Shown here in pieces: positions 11,205-22,829 of a stretch of DNA of 64,000 bases. Source of the stretch: Ditylenchus dipsaci (lineage: Eukaryota > Nematoda > Chromadorea > Rhabditida > Anguinidae); NCBI GenBank assembly GCA_004194705.1, contig SADC01001351.1, positions 326,194 through 390,193 of the forward strand, in the 5' to 3' direction. The notes below the pieces were generated by a model. The model ran no database searches, was not told where the DNA came from, and saw only the letters and a list, made by a program, of their open reading frames with translations. The stretch's first letter is position 1. The number at the start of each line of letters is the position of its first letter. Both the position numbers and the translations under genes were made by a program.

Positions 11205-11852
11205 CAGGAGTACACTTTAGTGGGTACGCCCCAAATTGCCCGAAATGATGTTTTTTCGACGTAAAACTATGAAATATGTACAGAAAACACATTTTAGGTG
11301 TGGGAAGACCATTTTTCAAGAAAAAAAAATTTCGGCCAAAATTGACCAAAACCGTGATACCAACTTTATGATCCAAAAATCGACTTTTCTGAAAGTGGCT
11401 TAAAATGCTATAAAATGATTGGCTATGATGTAATTATATTATTCCGAGCATGTTTTCATTGGTAGCACATCGTTTTGATTGCAGGACAAGGCAAAAAGTC
11501 GGAAGGACAAGCCTAAGCCATTCTTCTGAATGAATGAAAGATATGATTTTGACGATAAAGATTTTTACATTTTTGAACAATTAAGATGATAACGGTACGA
11601 AAATATCATTTTTGAAATGCATTGAGACCATTTCCAGCAATTTTATAACATCTTAAGCTATGTTCAGAAAAGTCGATTTTTGGATCATAAAGTTGGTATC
11701 ATGGTTTTGGTCAATTTTGGCCGAAATTTTTTTTTCTTGAAAAATGGTCTTCCCACACCTAAAATGTGTTTTCTGTACATATTTCATAGTTTTACGTCGA
11801 AAAAACATCATTTCGGGCAATTTGGGACGTACCCACTAAAGTGTACTTTAGC
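11205..11852. mobile_element. Fold-back element, 200-bp arms
   Basis: Ends AGTACACTTTAGTGGGTACG / CGTACCCACTAAAGTGTACT. Arms at 11207-11400 and 11645-11850 are nearly identical inverted copies around a ~240-bp spacer that includes GGACAAGGCAAAAAGTCGG. Coding capacity not seen. Confidence 0.75.
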
Positions 11853-11872
11853 CTAACTTTTTTTCTGGGAGT

Positions 11873-13180
11873 TTGTACTCATTTCAAAGCTCTTTTGACG
11901 GCGGAGGACCTTTTGCATTCAGATTTTGGATTTGCTGTAAAAAAATTTGAGATTTTATCCCTGAATTTAAAAATTGGAGGTTTTATGGGAAAATGCATAA
12001 AATGCTACCAAAAATGGCTGGGAAATACCAATGGCATACAGTAGCGGAAAAAAAGTATTGCATCAAGCACATATTTTTTGAAAATAATTGTATAGCGTTC
12101 CAACTTTGAAACATTCTACGACAATTTTTAACCAAGAAGATTGTCCGCAATCTCAGCTACATTTTGAGCACAAATATGCCAAAAAAGAATAATTTTTTGT
12201 TAGCATACCAATGCTATTTGCAAAGCCACTCATTCCTGGGGGTGGAAAAAAGTATTCCAATAAGCATTCTTTCGTTAATGTTTTTAAGATTTTAGGATTT
12301 TTTTGCTAGTTATTTTTGATGAGTTTTATAGGCTACTTCATAGCTACAATTTGATAGGTCAATCTCTTTTTTTCGATTATTCTGAGAAAAGTTATGAATA
12401 TCAACAAAAAAAAAGTGTCATTTTTTAGTCAATATCTAAGTAAATCTAAAGAAAATGGTTGTTTGGTCGCATAAATACTGACTTTTCTTAAAAGTTTGAA
12501 TATCAAAATTGACTAGTTAATGCAGTTTTTGAAAGCTTAACAATTTCTCTACGAAATGACATGTAAGCCTTTTTTAAGGATTGCACAGGGCTGAGAAACG
12601 GACGGTTGAAGTTAAAAGAAGTAAAAATGTCTCAAAATAAGGCAAAAAATAGAGGTTTTTTACTTCTTTTTTTTTCGCGAAAAAATTTTGCCTTGGGGGA
12701 CCAAGGTAGCCCAAATTTTCTGGAGCCTGAAATGTGACCTTGGTCCCCCAAGGCAAAAATTTTTACAGAAAAAATAATTTTTGGCAAAAATGCTTAAAAC
12801 ATGGTAGAAACGTTACAGAAAAATTTTTAGGCTGTTATGAGAGAAAATTTTTTTTTACCAATTTTGTAAGTACTTGGTCCCCTGTGGTTTAAGCTAAATC
12901 TGGGACAGAAATGAGGAAATCTGGGACAGAAAAAAGTATTGCCCGTAGCTTAAATGTTTTTCGTCTCGAGAGGAATTTGAAATTTTACGATAACGTTAGA
13001 CCTTTAAGAAAAGTTTTTTAATTAAATTGAGCATGCTGAACATGAATGCGGTGCTAAAATTATAAAATTTCTCATAATAGGTCGCAAAGAACCGATTTAC
13101 CGAGATAGCTGGCGAATACCCATGAATGGTCGAAAAATGTTTACCTCCCTTTGGTTAACTCTAGAAAACTAACTTTCTAG
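11873..13180. other. Repeat-derived, no gene supported
   Basis: Begins with the second direct-repeat copy (11873-11995). About 12575-12660 (TTGCACAGGGCTGAGAAACG and onward) recurs inside the fold-back at 50022-50741. A small hairpin around CTTGGTCCCCCAAGGCAAAA lies at 12690-12760. No domain recognised. Confidence 0.5.
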
Positions 13181-13183
13181 GGC

Positions 13184-13405
13184 ATGGTCACCTGTTATAA
13201 ATTTTGTCCCCGCCAATTCAAAATTTATTTCGAATCGTTGAGCTTCTGTACCGATTTTTTAACTTGGTTTCTGACAAAACTACACCTAAAATTAATTCTA
13301 GGCCTTGTTTTGTTAGAAACCAACCTGTACAGAAGTTCAATGATTCAGAAATTTTTTTGAATTGGCGGGACAAATTGGAAAACAGGTGAACATGCCCCTT
13401 TCAGT
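13184..13405. mobile_element. Fold-back MITE of the GGGCATGG type
   Basis: Ends GGGCATGGTCACCTG and the near inverse ending CATGCCCC. Arms include GTCCCCGCCAATTCAAA and its inverse plus TTGGTTTCTGACAAAACTA. It is a diverged sister of 39122-39351. The flanking TTAA is eroded. Confidence 0.7.
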
Positions 13406-13533
13406 GGCTTTTGTCCACACTAGGGTGAAATTCTGAGCGAAAAAATAAAAAAGTTGCCCAAAAGCAAAATAATCCTCTAAACATTAAATGCATTTCGAAT
13501 CCCACCAAAAAATAGGCCTAAAAATTAGACTTA

Positions 13534-14261
13534 CCGTATACGCTCTAATTATAAGCCATGGCGTATAATTTTTCAACGGCTCAAATTGTTTTACCCCGTC
13601 AAATTACTGATTTACCCGTCAAATTATTTTTTACCTCGTCAAATTTGAATTTTGAGCTAAATACTCATTTACACCGTCAAATTACTGATTCACTCCGTCA
13701 AATTTGAATTTTCGGTGAGATACTGCAGTAAATTTTGCGGGAATTTGAATTTTATAGTCAAAAATGACTTGGATCGCTCAAAATCCCACCCAGAGTGGCC
13801 AGAAGCCCCTGAAAGTTGGTTTTTTGGGGGTTTACTAAAGGGGGAGTGAACTTTTTTGCGAAAATTTGATTGGTCGGATCAGAATTCCAGTCCGATCAAC
13901 TGAATTGCTCAGAATTTCACCCTGAACCATTCTCAACCATCTTAAACCGCCCTAAGCACTGATTTAGGGTAGTAAGATACTGGTATGGAGCAGTTTGGGA
14001 TGGTTGAGGAGTGTTTAAGATGGTTGAGAATGGTTCAGGGTTAAATTCTGATTTATGCGGTAGAAAAAAGGGTTCTTATCGGTTATCCGCACCCCACTTA
14101 CTTTTTCCACAAAATAGTCAAGTTACATCATCATCATATTTTTTAAACAATGGGTGGGGTGCGGATAACCGATAAGAACCGAAAAAAGTGTTTTTGCGGC
14201 AAAATGAAGTATTTTTACGGCAAGAAAAAAGTTTGCCCGCTTATAGTTAGAGCGGATACAG
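13534..14261. mobile_element. TA-flanked fold-back, CCGTAT family (copy 2)
   Basis: TA lies on both sides. Ends CCGTATACGCTCTAATTATA and the near inverse (TATAGTTAGAGCGGATACAG). The interior has tandem CCCGTCAAATTACTGATTTA units (13595-13710) and a hairpin around ACCATTCTCAACCATCTTAA (13920-14045). The interior is shared with 26870-27500. Confidence 0.75.
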
Positions 14262-14264
14262 TAG

Positions 14265-14700
14265 GCCTAAGATAGGCCTATTTAAGCCTAAGTCTAATTA
14301 AAATTGGCGCGGGCCTTTTTTATGCCGGTCGATGTATTTGGAAAAAGGCCTAGTTAACCATAAATTCTCATCCCTGTGTCAGCCCTAGCTGCGCTCTAAA
14401 TCAGCTCTTAATCAGATTTTTTTTCGCCTGTGGCCGAGGATAAATTAAAAAAAGCAGCGAGCTGAGTAACTGCGTTGTTGCGTGTTAAGTTAATTAGCGA
14501 GTATACATCTCTTGTCCAAACCCTTTTCTGTCTCCAGTTTTTTTATTCTCTCCAATTCTCCGAAATTCATATTTCAAATGCCCTGCTTGGCGGGGAGTTC
14601 AAACACAACGTTCATATAGTTTTTGAATCCGCTTTTTACATATTGAATTATGCTTTCTGGATTTACGCGTTCTGATTTATATCTTTTGATTAAAGTACAT
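14265..14700. other. Upstream region of DNA ligase gene
   Basis: No exon resembling the ligase I N-terminal DNA-binding domain could be found here or further upstream. A + frame at 14475-14675 lacks known motifs. TTTAG at 14700-14704 and CTAG at 14711-14714 are possible acceptors just before the ATG. Confidence 0.45.
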
Positions 14701-14717
14701 TTAGAAAAGACTAGAAT

Positions 14718-16578
14718 ATGTCACTAACACCAGGCAAATGCTTCAAGCCTATGCTGGCCCATCCATCCAAGGGTATTGATGAGGTTCTAAAGAAATTTGG
14801 TGGCAAAGACGATTTTGCTTGTGAGTGGAAATACGATGGTGAGAGAATCCAAGTAAGACTATATTTTATCTCTCTTAATAAAACATTTTGGAGGTCTCTA
14901 AAATAAAAAGGATCTAAATTTCAGGTTCATCGTACCCAGGCTGGCAAAGTACAGTTATTCAGCCGAAACCAGCTTGAAACAACTAACAAGTACCCAGATG
15001 TTGTGGAAAGGCTGTCCAAGTGCCTTGCGCCAGGCACTAAAGATTTTATAGCGGATGGAGAAGTGGTGGCCTGGGATGTCGACAAAGCTACCATTCTTCC
15101 ATTTCAAACACTCAGCACTCGAAAGCGAAAGGTTATTATTCTTGTTTTGGACCATTCTTTATTACTATCAAAACCAAATTCAGGCAGCCGATTCCAACTC
15201 AGTCAAAGTTCAAGTGGTGATATTCCTGTTCGACCTTATCTACGTCAACGGCAAATCCCTGGTTGACCTACCATTCAGGCAACGCCGCCAACAACTCCAC
15301 CAAAAACTAATCCAAGTGCCTGGATCTGTGTTCTTTGTAACCAGTATGGATACCAAGGACCCAGAGGAAATTGGAGATTTTCTCCAAGATGCTGTTAGAG
15401 GCAGTTGTGAAGGTAAATCTACCCAAATATTTGATCACAAAACTGTATTTCCTATCCAGGTTTGATGCTGAAGACCCTGGACTCGCCTTACCTTGTGGGT
15501 AAACGCTCCGCGGATGTCTTAAACTCAAAAAAGACTATTTGGATGGTCTGGGCGACACCTTGGATCTGATAGTTATTGGCGGTTACAATGGTGAGGGCAG
15601 GCGGCAGACTGTTTACGGCGCTTATTTGCTGGCTGTGTATGATTCAAAGTCCAAAGAATACCAAACTATATGTAAAGTAGGTCGTGAACTAAATGGTCTT
15701 GAAATAATAATTTCAAGGCTCAGAATTTCAGGTTGGAACTGGATTTACTGATAATGATTTGAGAAAGCAGTTCAAAGAGTTTGGAAAACTCCGAATAAAA
15801 GAGGTAGGTGATCAATTGGGTGCTTCTATTTACTAATGGTGATCGCCTTTGAGCTGCATATTATGAGGTCGTGGGTCAGGCCTGTGCTGGTCTCTGGTGA
15901 GAAGGCAAATTTTTCCGATTCCGGCCTCTGGTGGAGGCTTGGAATAAAATGTGGTTAACTTTTCCATTGACGGAACCTCTAATATTTTTGAAAAAAATAG
16001 GATGATTATTTTGGTGATTAAAGTGATCATGTTAACCACAAGCACCATCATCACAATAATCAGCATCTAAAACAATTTATGATTTTACAGGCCTTAAATT
16101 TTTGGGTCATATATTGCTGTAGAGCTCTTCCAAGGAGGTCCCGATAGAAAAAAAACCGAAAACGTTGAAAATGGAAAATTAGCATCAACTAGTCAGATTC
16201 AAATTTTCAGCCTCTAAGTAACTATGCCTACCATCGGTCACTGGAACCCGATTTTTGGTTCGAACCCAAAGTTGTTTGGGAAATCAAAGCCTATGGGCTG
16301 ACCATCTCTCCACGTCATTGTGCTGCCAAAGGTCTGGTAGACCCGGCTAAAGGTGAATGACAAAAAAAAAGATATTGGACAAACTTTATCTGTAAAAATG
16401 ATTTACAGGGCTTTCCCTCCGATTCCCACGCTTTCTGCGTGTGCGAGATGATAAAAAGGTTGAAGACGCCACTGGACCTGAACAGTTGAATGAGATGTAC
16501 AAAAAACAAGAAGATGTAGCCAACTTTGTATACAAACCCGCTGATGAGAATGACGACGAAGAGGAAGACATTTCATGA
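14718..16578 (+). CDS. LIG1: ATP-dependent DNA ligase I catalytic core
   Basis: Seven exons: 14718-14852, 14925-15131, 15184-15412, 15460-15676, 15732-15803, 16211-16352, 16409-16578; about 390 residues. The adenylation motif [10 protein letters not shown] puts the nucleophilic Lys at residue 38. Then come [42 protein letters not shown], the motif V lysines (KLKKDYLDG) and the OB-fold end [14 protein letters not shown], followed by an acidic tail. It seals nicks by lysyl-AMP and DNA-AMP intermediates in replication and repair. It starts at the PGxxxKPMLAHP point, so the PCNA-binding tail and the DNA-encircling N-terminal domain (roughly the first 500 residues of the animal enzyme) are absent. 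A one-base deletion lies near 15512-15518, just before motif V; otherwise all phases agree. AATAAA overlaps the stop. A gene model missing distant 5' exons is the alternative. Confidence 0.88.
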
Positions 16579-16584
16579 AATAAA
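16579..16584 (+). terminator. Poly(A) signal of ligase gene
   Basis: AATAAA begins one base after the TGA stop codon. Confidence 0.5.
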
Positions 16585-16825
16585 CAAAAATATTTCAAGA
16601 TTCGCTGTTCTTATTTATATATGTAATATGTGTATGTACAGTTATTGCTATAAACAGTCTTATTCATCTTAAATACTAGTCAGAAATACTATATAGGAAA
16701 TGTTATTGACGCAAACACAAACTGGCACTGAAAATCTGACTAGCAAGGAACATCCGCGAACAGTATATCTTGATTTGAATATTCTGTAAAAGGCTATATT
16801 ATAGAGCATGGCCGATTTAACACTC

Positions 16826-18251
16826 GGACGGTCGAGGAGCCATTATATTCGTTGGACTCAGAATTTCATGCTAAAAACGGTAGTGAAAAGTTTTTTTTAA
16901 AGTTGGTATTTGCGGGTCAGCGGCCCGTGAGAACCAGCCAAGTAAAAATTTCAGAAGAGCAGTTTTCATCAAATTTTATTACTTATTTGAGTGATTTTTT
17001 GTTCTAGAAAAGCACAGATCACGTGCTTTTTAATGAGATATCAAAGAGGTATTTACGACAATTATATGCAAAAATTACAGTTCAAAGAAACATTTGTGTC
17101 GTTTTTCGAAAACTTTGTTGATGCTTGAGTATGCATAAAAAGCGTGATAAGGTCATTTTTTCCGCTGTCCATGTAAATCATCCGACAGGACAAGAAAGAC
17201 TGCATCAGAAAGTGCTTTGACGTAGAACAAAACAAGCTTTTGGAGTGTTTAGCAAGAGTCTTTAAAAAGTTAAAAGAGGTTTAACAAAAACTTTCATTTC
17301 GTTAATTAAACCTCAATTTTTTACACCGGATTCGTGTTCAGCATAGTCGGTTTGCATATAAAACTGCCCTTAAACCTGTTAACTTGCTATCAAACTTCAA
17401 ATTCCGCTCAACACAATAAATATTTAAAAGACATTTTCTGAGAGAATGATAAACAGCTAGTACTCTACTACTCTTTCTGAGGAACTTTGAAAAAGACAGT
17501 CCATGTGAAACATGACAAGGAATTTAAGGAATTTCGTGTGAGATGGCAACATCAAATGGCTATAACAGTAGAACACGATAGACATCACACAAAATTTTTG
17601 AAATAAATCGTAGTAAGTAGGTTTATCATTCTCTCAGAAAATGTCTTTTAAATATTTATTGTGTTGAGCGGAATTTGAAGTTTGATAGCAAGTTAACAGG
17701 TTTAAAGGCAGTTTTATATGCAAACCGACTATGCTGAACACGAATGCGGTGTAAAAAATTGAGGTTTAATTAACGAAATGAAAGTTTTTGTTAAAACCTC
17801 TTTTAACTTTTTAAAGACTCTTGCTAAACACTCCAAAAGCTTGTTTTGTTCTACGTCAAAGCATTTTCTGATGCAGTCTTTCTAACCCTGTCGGATGATT
17901 TACATGGACAGCGGAAAAAAATGACCTTATCACGCTTTTTATGCATACTCAAGCATCAACAAAGTTTTCGAAAAGCGACACAATTGTTTCTTTGAACTGT
18001 AATTTTGCATATAATTGTCGTAAATACCTCTTTGATATCTCATTAAAAAGCACGTGATCTGTGCTTTTCTAGAACAAAAAATCACTCAAATAAGTAATAA
18101 AATTTGATGAAAACTGCTCTTCTGAAATTTTTACTTGGCTGGTTCTCAGGGGCTGCTGACCCGCAAATACCAACTTTAAAAAAAACTTTTCACTACCGTT
18201 TTTAGCATGAAATTCTGAGTCCAACGAATATAATGGCTCCTCGACCGTCCT
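16826..18251. repeat. Giant palindrome, 635-bp arms
   Basis: Left arm 16826-17456 and right arm 17621-18251 are near-identical inverted copies. They begin AACACTCGGACGGTCGAGG and end with its counterpart; differences are single bases. The spacer (17457-17620) is unique. No open frame is conserved between the arms and no target duplication is obvious. It starts about 250 bp after the ligase stop codon. It is probably a fold-back transposon or a recent inverted duplication. Confidence 0.85.
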
Positions 18252-18254
18252 AGT

Positions 18255-18495
18255 ATTGAATATTTTACGCTACTCGTTTATACCCCTCCCAAAAAAGCTA
18301 CTTGGTTGAACCCCTCCGACTAATTTTTAGGGCTACATAGACCATACTCTTTTTTGAGCCCCTTGGCCCAAGCCTAAGGGCCAAAGCTTGAACCAAAGCC
18401 TGAAGACTGAGCCTAAGGGCTAAGCCTAAAAATTATTCGCAGGGATAAAACCGAGTAGCTGTTCTTGGGAGGGGTAAAACCGAGTAGCGCCGAAT
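18255..18495. mobile_element. Family H inverted-repeat element (copy 2)
   Basis: Ends ACGCTACTCGTTTATACCCC and AGTAGCGCCG with GGGAGGGGTAAAACCGAGTA. The interior is rich in GGCTTAGGC/GCCTAAGCC. Sister copies lie at about 10093-10368 and 56740-56992. Confidence 0.65.
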
Positions 18496-18499
18496 ATTT

Positions 18500-19130
18500 T
18501 TTGTCCACAGACAGAAAAGTTCGAACCTGGACACTAAAGAAACATGTCGAAAAGGCTAAAAATTGCTTCCATCCTTTCTTCCCTCTTGCAGATTGGGTGA
18601 ACCCAGTTTTGCTAAAAGTTTCACTTTGTCCAAAGTTAATTTCGTCCAAGAGGTTTTTACTCAAAAAATTATTTCAGCTACACATTTGAGCATGTCCTAA
18701 CGTGCGCTGGCCTAACCTAGTCTTAAGGCTTTGTCTAAATTTGAAAAAAAAAGTGTAAAAACTGCAGAAAAATAGTTTTTATTTTTGAGCGAAACGAAAT
18801 TTTGGACGAAATAAACTTTGGTCGAAATGACCGTGCTCCGAGTGGATTTTTGAAAGATATTTTCACTGTAGAATATAGATTTAGTGACAGCACTAGAAGT
18901 TCGATCCTCAGCTGGGTGTGATACTCTTTTCAAAATATAAGTTAAAAAAGAGTAGATCCAGCCGGGATCGAACTTTTAGGAGTGTCTATTTATGGCCGAA
19001 AATCCCAAACCCCGCGCCAAGGACACTGTCTAAAGTATGGGATGTTTATGTCGTCCAAAACCGCCCAAAATCATCATTTTCGGGTGTTTTGATCACTGAA
19101 ACGTGCTTAAAACACGTTTTTAGCGCCCGG
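18500..19130. other. No gene supported
   Basis: Short frames on both strands without motifs. GATCGAACTTTTAGGAGTG-like and GTTCGATCCTCAGC words form a weak inverted pair at about 18898-18985. Confidence 0.4.
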
Positions 19131-19135
19131 AAGGG

Positions 19136-20488
19136 GTACGCGACAATTCATCCCGGGACAATTCATCCCCAGAAGAGACAAAAACGCAAATATCCTCGCG
19201 GCCTCAATCCTAGCGGCCACAGGTGATTTGTTGTACCAGTTCACAGAACTCAGGTAGTGTAATGGTGCCCGGGTAGTAATATTTTCGTCTTGTAATGAAC
19301 TTTTAAAATTTTGATCCAACTTCAGTTTTACTGGATAATCCATGCACCAACTAAACCAAGTGGTCCTCCACTTGGATCAAAATTTTTTCAAAATTCATGT
19401 TCCAAGACTTATTTTCTGGACTAATTCGGGCATGCTGAAGATGGTTTGATAATAGTAAACAAGGTTTTGTATCGTATTTTTTAGTATTGTAGGATAATTG
19501 ATTTTGCCAGAACTTAATTTTATCAAAACTCAAGAAATACCCTACAAAACTGCATTTTATTACTATCAAACCATCTTCAGCATGCCCGAATTGGTCCACA
19601 AAACAGGTTTTGGAACCTGAAAAAGTAAATAAAAATTTTAATTTTTTTGATCCAAGTGGACGACCACTTAGTTTGATTGGTTCAGACTAAAAAATTTAAA
19701 TCGCCGCTAAATGTTCACTGGAAGTGAGAGTGAAAAAACTCATTGGGTGCATTGAAAGTGAGAGTGAAAATAAGACTGACAAGGGAGAGACCCTGACTGT
19801 GACCTGGGGGAACTTCGATGACAAATTTTCTCTGCGTATTCTTGTAAATCGTGCCCCAGTTTCTGACAAATCTAGCTCCCCAGCTCTGAAGGTCTACAAA
19901 ATGTGGTAGAAGGGTCACTCGAAGCTCTAAAAACAACTCGATACACATATCATGGCTGTCCCTTGGGCCATGGGTCATTCCTAAAATTTTTATTGTGTTT
20001 CAGAGGTGTGGAGCCAAATTCACATGGGATTTGAGCACGCTCTAGAAGAATACGTGCATAAGAAAAATTTGCCGAAAAAACCCCAGGTCAGTCAGGTCCC
20101 TCCCTTGTGAGAGGCAATTTTTTCCTATTGGATACACACTGAGAGTGAGAGCGCAAGTCAGAGTGAGAGTGAAAGGAAAATCCGCTATTTGGATACGGTG
20201 CTTGAATACCTATAGCTGGTCAATGTCTTGGTACTACCGCCTGAGTACCTCTTTATTGGTGCTACCACCTCCATACTACTATCTGCACCCCCATGGAGTA
20301 AAAAAGTACTTTAGAACTGGGGTTGAATGAAAACGGGAGAAAAAAATTTCTTCAAAACATTCCGTTCGCACAAATAAAATTCAAAAAAACTTTATATCAT
20401 TTCTCTGGTGATGAATTGTCCTGGGCTATGAATTGTTCCAGGGGATGAATTGTCCTGGAGATGAATTGTCCGGGGATGAATTGTCCGT
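19136..20488. mobile_element. hAT-like fold-back with GACAATTCATCCC arrays
   Basis: Left end GGTACGCGACAATTCATCCC, right end with four or five GATGAATTGTCC(T)GG units ending GTCCGTGTCCCC. The right terminal word is the same as at 7741-7752. The flanks CCGGAAGG and CTGGAAGA could be a degraded 8-bp duplication (6 of 8). The interior includes a family K palindrome (19361-19670) and GAGAGTGAAA stretches. Confidence 0.65.
19361..19670. repeat. Family K palindrome (copy 1)
   Basis: Arms CACTTGGATCAAAATTTTT, TCTGGACTAATTCGGGCATG, AAGATGGTTTGATAATAGTA and their inverses. A second copy lies at about 24680-24930 in the equivalent position inside another terminal-array element. Confidence 0.7.
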
Positions 20489-20699
20489 GTCCCCCTGGAA
20501 GACCATTTTTTCGACATAAATTTTTTTCGACCAAAATTTGACTTTTTGCCTTGATTCTCCAAGGTGGTTCAACCTAAAAGGCGGCACTTATTGGGTTGGG
20601 AGGCCGGGGTTTTCACCTATTTAAAAATAGTGTTTAAACGACTCCTAAGTAATTTTTATATGCCTTAAATTGATAAAAAAAAAGTTATTTTCTGATTTT

Positions 20700-20990
20700 C
20701 TATGCATCAAGAGTCATCTCAACTCCACGCAACCGAGCCCCATGCGGCCCCGATGGGGGTGCAGGGTGCTTGGTTGGTTAGAGATGCGCGCGCGCACTTA
20801 CCTTAGACATAATTCCGAGCAAGACTCTTGATCAAAAATGCATTTAGAGACTCTTCCCTGCGCCCCCCTTCGGGGCGCAGGGGGGGGGGCTTGGTTTCTT
20901 GGGTTGAGATGCGCACACACACATGCCTGAGACACAAATCACTCGAAAATGACTTTGGATGCATAAAAACATATGCATACCAGAGTTTAT
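20700..20990. repeat. Family G inverted-repeat element (copies 2a/2b)
   Basis: Contains CATCAAGAGTCATCTCAACT, GTTAGAGATGCGCGCGCG, ACCTTAGACATAATTCCGAG and the GC hairpin core GCGCCCCCCTTCGGGGCGCA, followed by GAGATGCGCACACACACATG. It looks like two head-to-head partial copies. Confidence 0.6.
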
Positions 20991-21461
20991 TTATGCCACA
21001 GGGGCCAAAATTTGAATTTATAATCATTAGCGGAATTTGGCGCCAAATAAAAAATTTGGAAAAATGCTCAATTTTGGACCCTGACTGTTTTGTATATCAG
21101 ATATATTTTTTTTCATAATTTTTTGTGAAATGCTGTTGACCGAAAAATTCCTTATTCCAAGGGCTTTCGAATAAGCCATTACTTGCCCATGAAACCTGCA
21201 AAATTTCAAAATGACAATTGATTTCTGTTAAAAAAGTTTAAAATTTTTCTTTACCTGGTTGACTTTATTGAAATCCTAGAAAGTGTTTTGTCATATTTTT
21301 CTCAAACGAAACCGAGAGCTTGATAGAGGAGTAAATTTTGCTACATTTTGGTACTAAGGAAGTATGCAAAAAATGCAAATTTAGGGTGTTCTATGCAAAA
21401 GTTAGATGAAAAACGCAAAACCCCTATTTTTACTCGAAAAAAGGGCACTTGATTGCTTTAA

Positions 21462-22003
21462 AGGACCATGAAACTTGATAAGCACAGCAATTTGGAAATT
21501 TTGAATTCGCGCGGGACCACCCTGATTTTGTCAATAATGTTTTTGAATTAATTTTTTTGTGTGTTTTAAAAATTTGAACTCCGTTTATGAGTAAATTTTT
21601 AAAATTATCCCATATAAGTAATTATGGTGCAGTGATACAGTCGAGTCTCGATTTAACGATCACCCGATTTAACGATCACCCTCGATTTAACGATCACCTG
21701 GATCGGTCCCTTTAATAATAAATTCCGTCAAATTACCCCTCGATTCAACGATCACTCTCGATTTAACGATCACCTGGGTCGGTCCCAGGGTGATCGTTAA
21801 ATCGAGACTCGACTGTAGTAGGATAAGTCGTCCGATCTGGCAATGTCGAGCAACGTTGGGGTCGACTAGTGAACGGTTCTATATTTTGAAAAAATTTTAC
21901 ATGCAAACAAAAAACAATTCGAAAATATTATTGACAAAATTAGGGTGGTCCCGCGCGAATTTAAAATTTCCAAATTGCTGTGCTTATCAAGTTGCATGGT
22001 CCT
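21462..22003. mobile_element. TTAA-flanked fold-back (AGGACC type) with nested MITE
   Basis: TTAA at 21458-21461 and 22004-22007. Ends AGGACCATGAAACTTGATAA / TTATCAAGTTGCATGGTCCT. Arms of about 75 bp include GCGCGGGACCACCCTGATTT. A complete pogo-like MITE (21638-21815) is inserted in the middle. Confidence 0.85.
21638..21815. mobile_element. Pogo-like MITE, 178 bp
   Basis: TA-flanked; ends CAGTCGAGTCTCGATTTAAC and its exact inverse. The interior repeats CTCGATTTAACGATCACC three times and has GGATCGGTCCC. No coding capacity. Nested in a TTAA element. Confidence 0.85.
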
Positions 22004-22180
22004 TTAAACGATCTCTAGTTTCGAGAATAACATCTTTACAAAAATCGGCTCAATTATTCTTGTAGCTGAATGTCTAGACTAACTTTTGGTGTATAGATTA
22101 TACTGAAAAGACCGTGGTTTTACACTTTTCGTCCGTCGTTAATGCTGTCCAATATTTTTTCGTATTTTTCAGGTGGCTCA

Positions 22181-22826
22181 ATGGTGCAAACGATACGTGC
22201 TGCTGTGGTGCAAAAAGAGCCAGTAATAAAACAATCTGTCGTTCTGAAAACCGTAGAAGCAACTATAGCTGCAAGAGAAGCAAGAAGTGCTAAGACGATC
22301 GCAAAAGAAATGGCTAGTTCCCGAGCCAAGGAAGCGACAAGAATTCGTCTTCGTAAGCTGATTCCCCATTGTTCGACCTTTTTTAATGACGCTTTTGCTT
22401 TAGTGAAGCAAGCTGATGAGCAGCAGCTGAAGGCTAAATCAAGAGCAGCAGTCTCAGCTAAAAGGAAGCAAGCAGCAACAATCAGGTGGAACAGTTTCAG
22501 CTCAAAGAAGAATCAACGTGTCAAGGCTGCTCAAAAGACAAGTCAGTATTTTAACTACTTATATGTTTCTATATATTATATTTTTAATGTAAATGTATTT
22601 GACAGGCCTCTTCGAAGACAGCAATTTGTGTGCCATCCATGCCAAGCGGGTCGCCGTCATGTGCAAGGATCTTCAGCTGGCTCGTCGTCTTCGAGGTCAA
22701 CTTCATGCTGAGGCTTTGGAAGGAATCGCAACACAATCGTTACACAGTCATACTCTTTACAACTACTCCAAAGGTTCTTCTAAGAACCACTTTGTTTTTG
22801 TCTTTCTCATAAGTTGTTCTGAATAA
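22181..22826 (+). CDS. Chimeric basic protein with histone H3 C-terminus
   Basis: Two exons, 22181-22541 and 22606-22826, joined in phase; 193 residues. Exon 2 encodes [20 protein letters not shown] then [10 protein letters not shown], which is the end of histone H3 (loop 2, alpha-3 and C-terminus; canonical [20 protein letters not shown]). It then runs 40 residues past the normal end. Exon 1 (120 residues) is rich in Ala, Lys, Arg and Glu and does not show the H3 tail or the alpha-1/alpha-2 helices, so a complete histone fold is not visible. An acceptor TATTTTTCAG lies 8 nt before the ATG, and AATAAA overlaps the stop. Possibilities: a fast-evolving centromeric-type H3 variant, an exon-shuffled chimera or a decaying H3 copy. 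The H3 exon is sure; the full model is not. Confidence 0.6.
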
Positions 22827-22829
22827 ACG

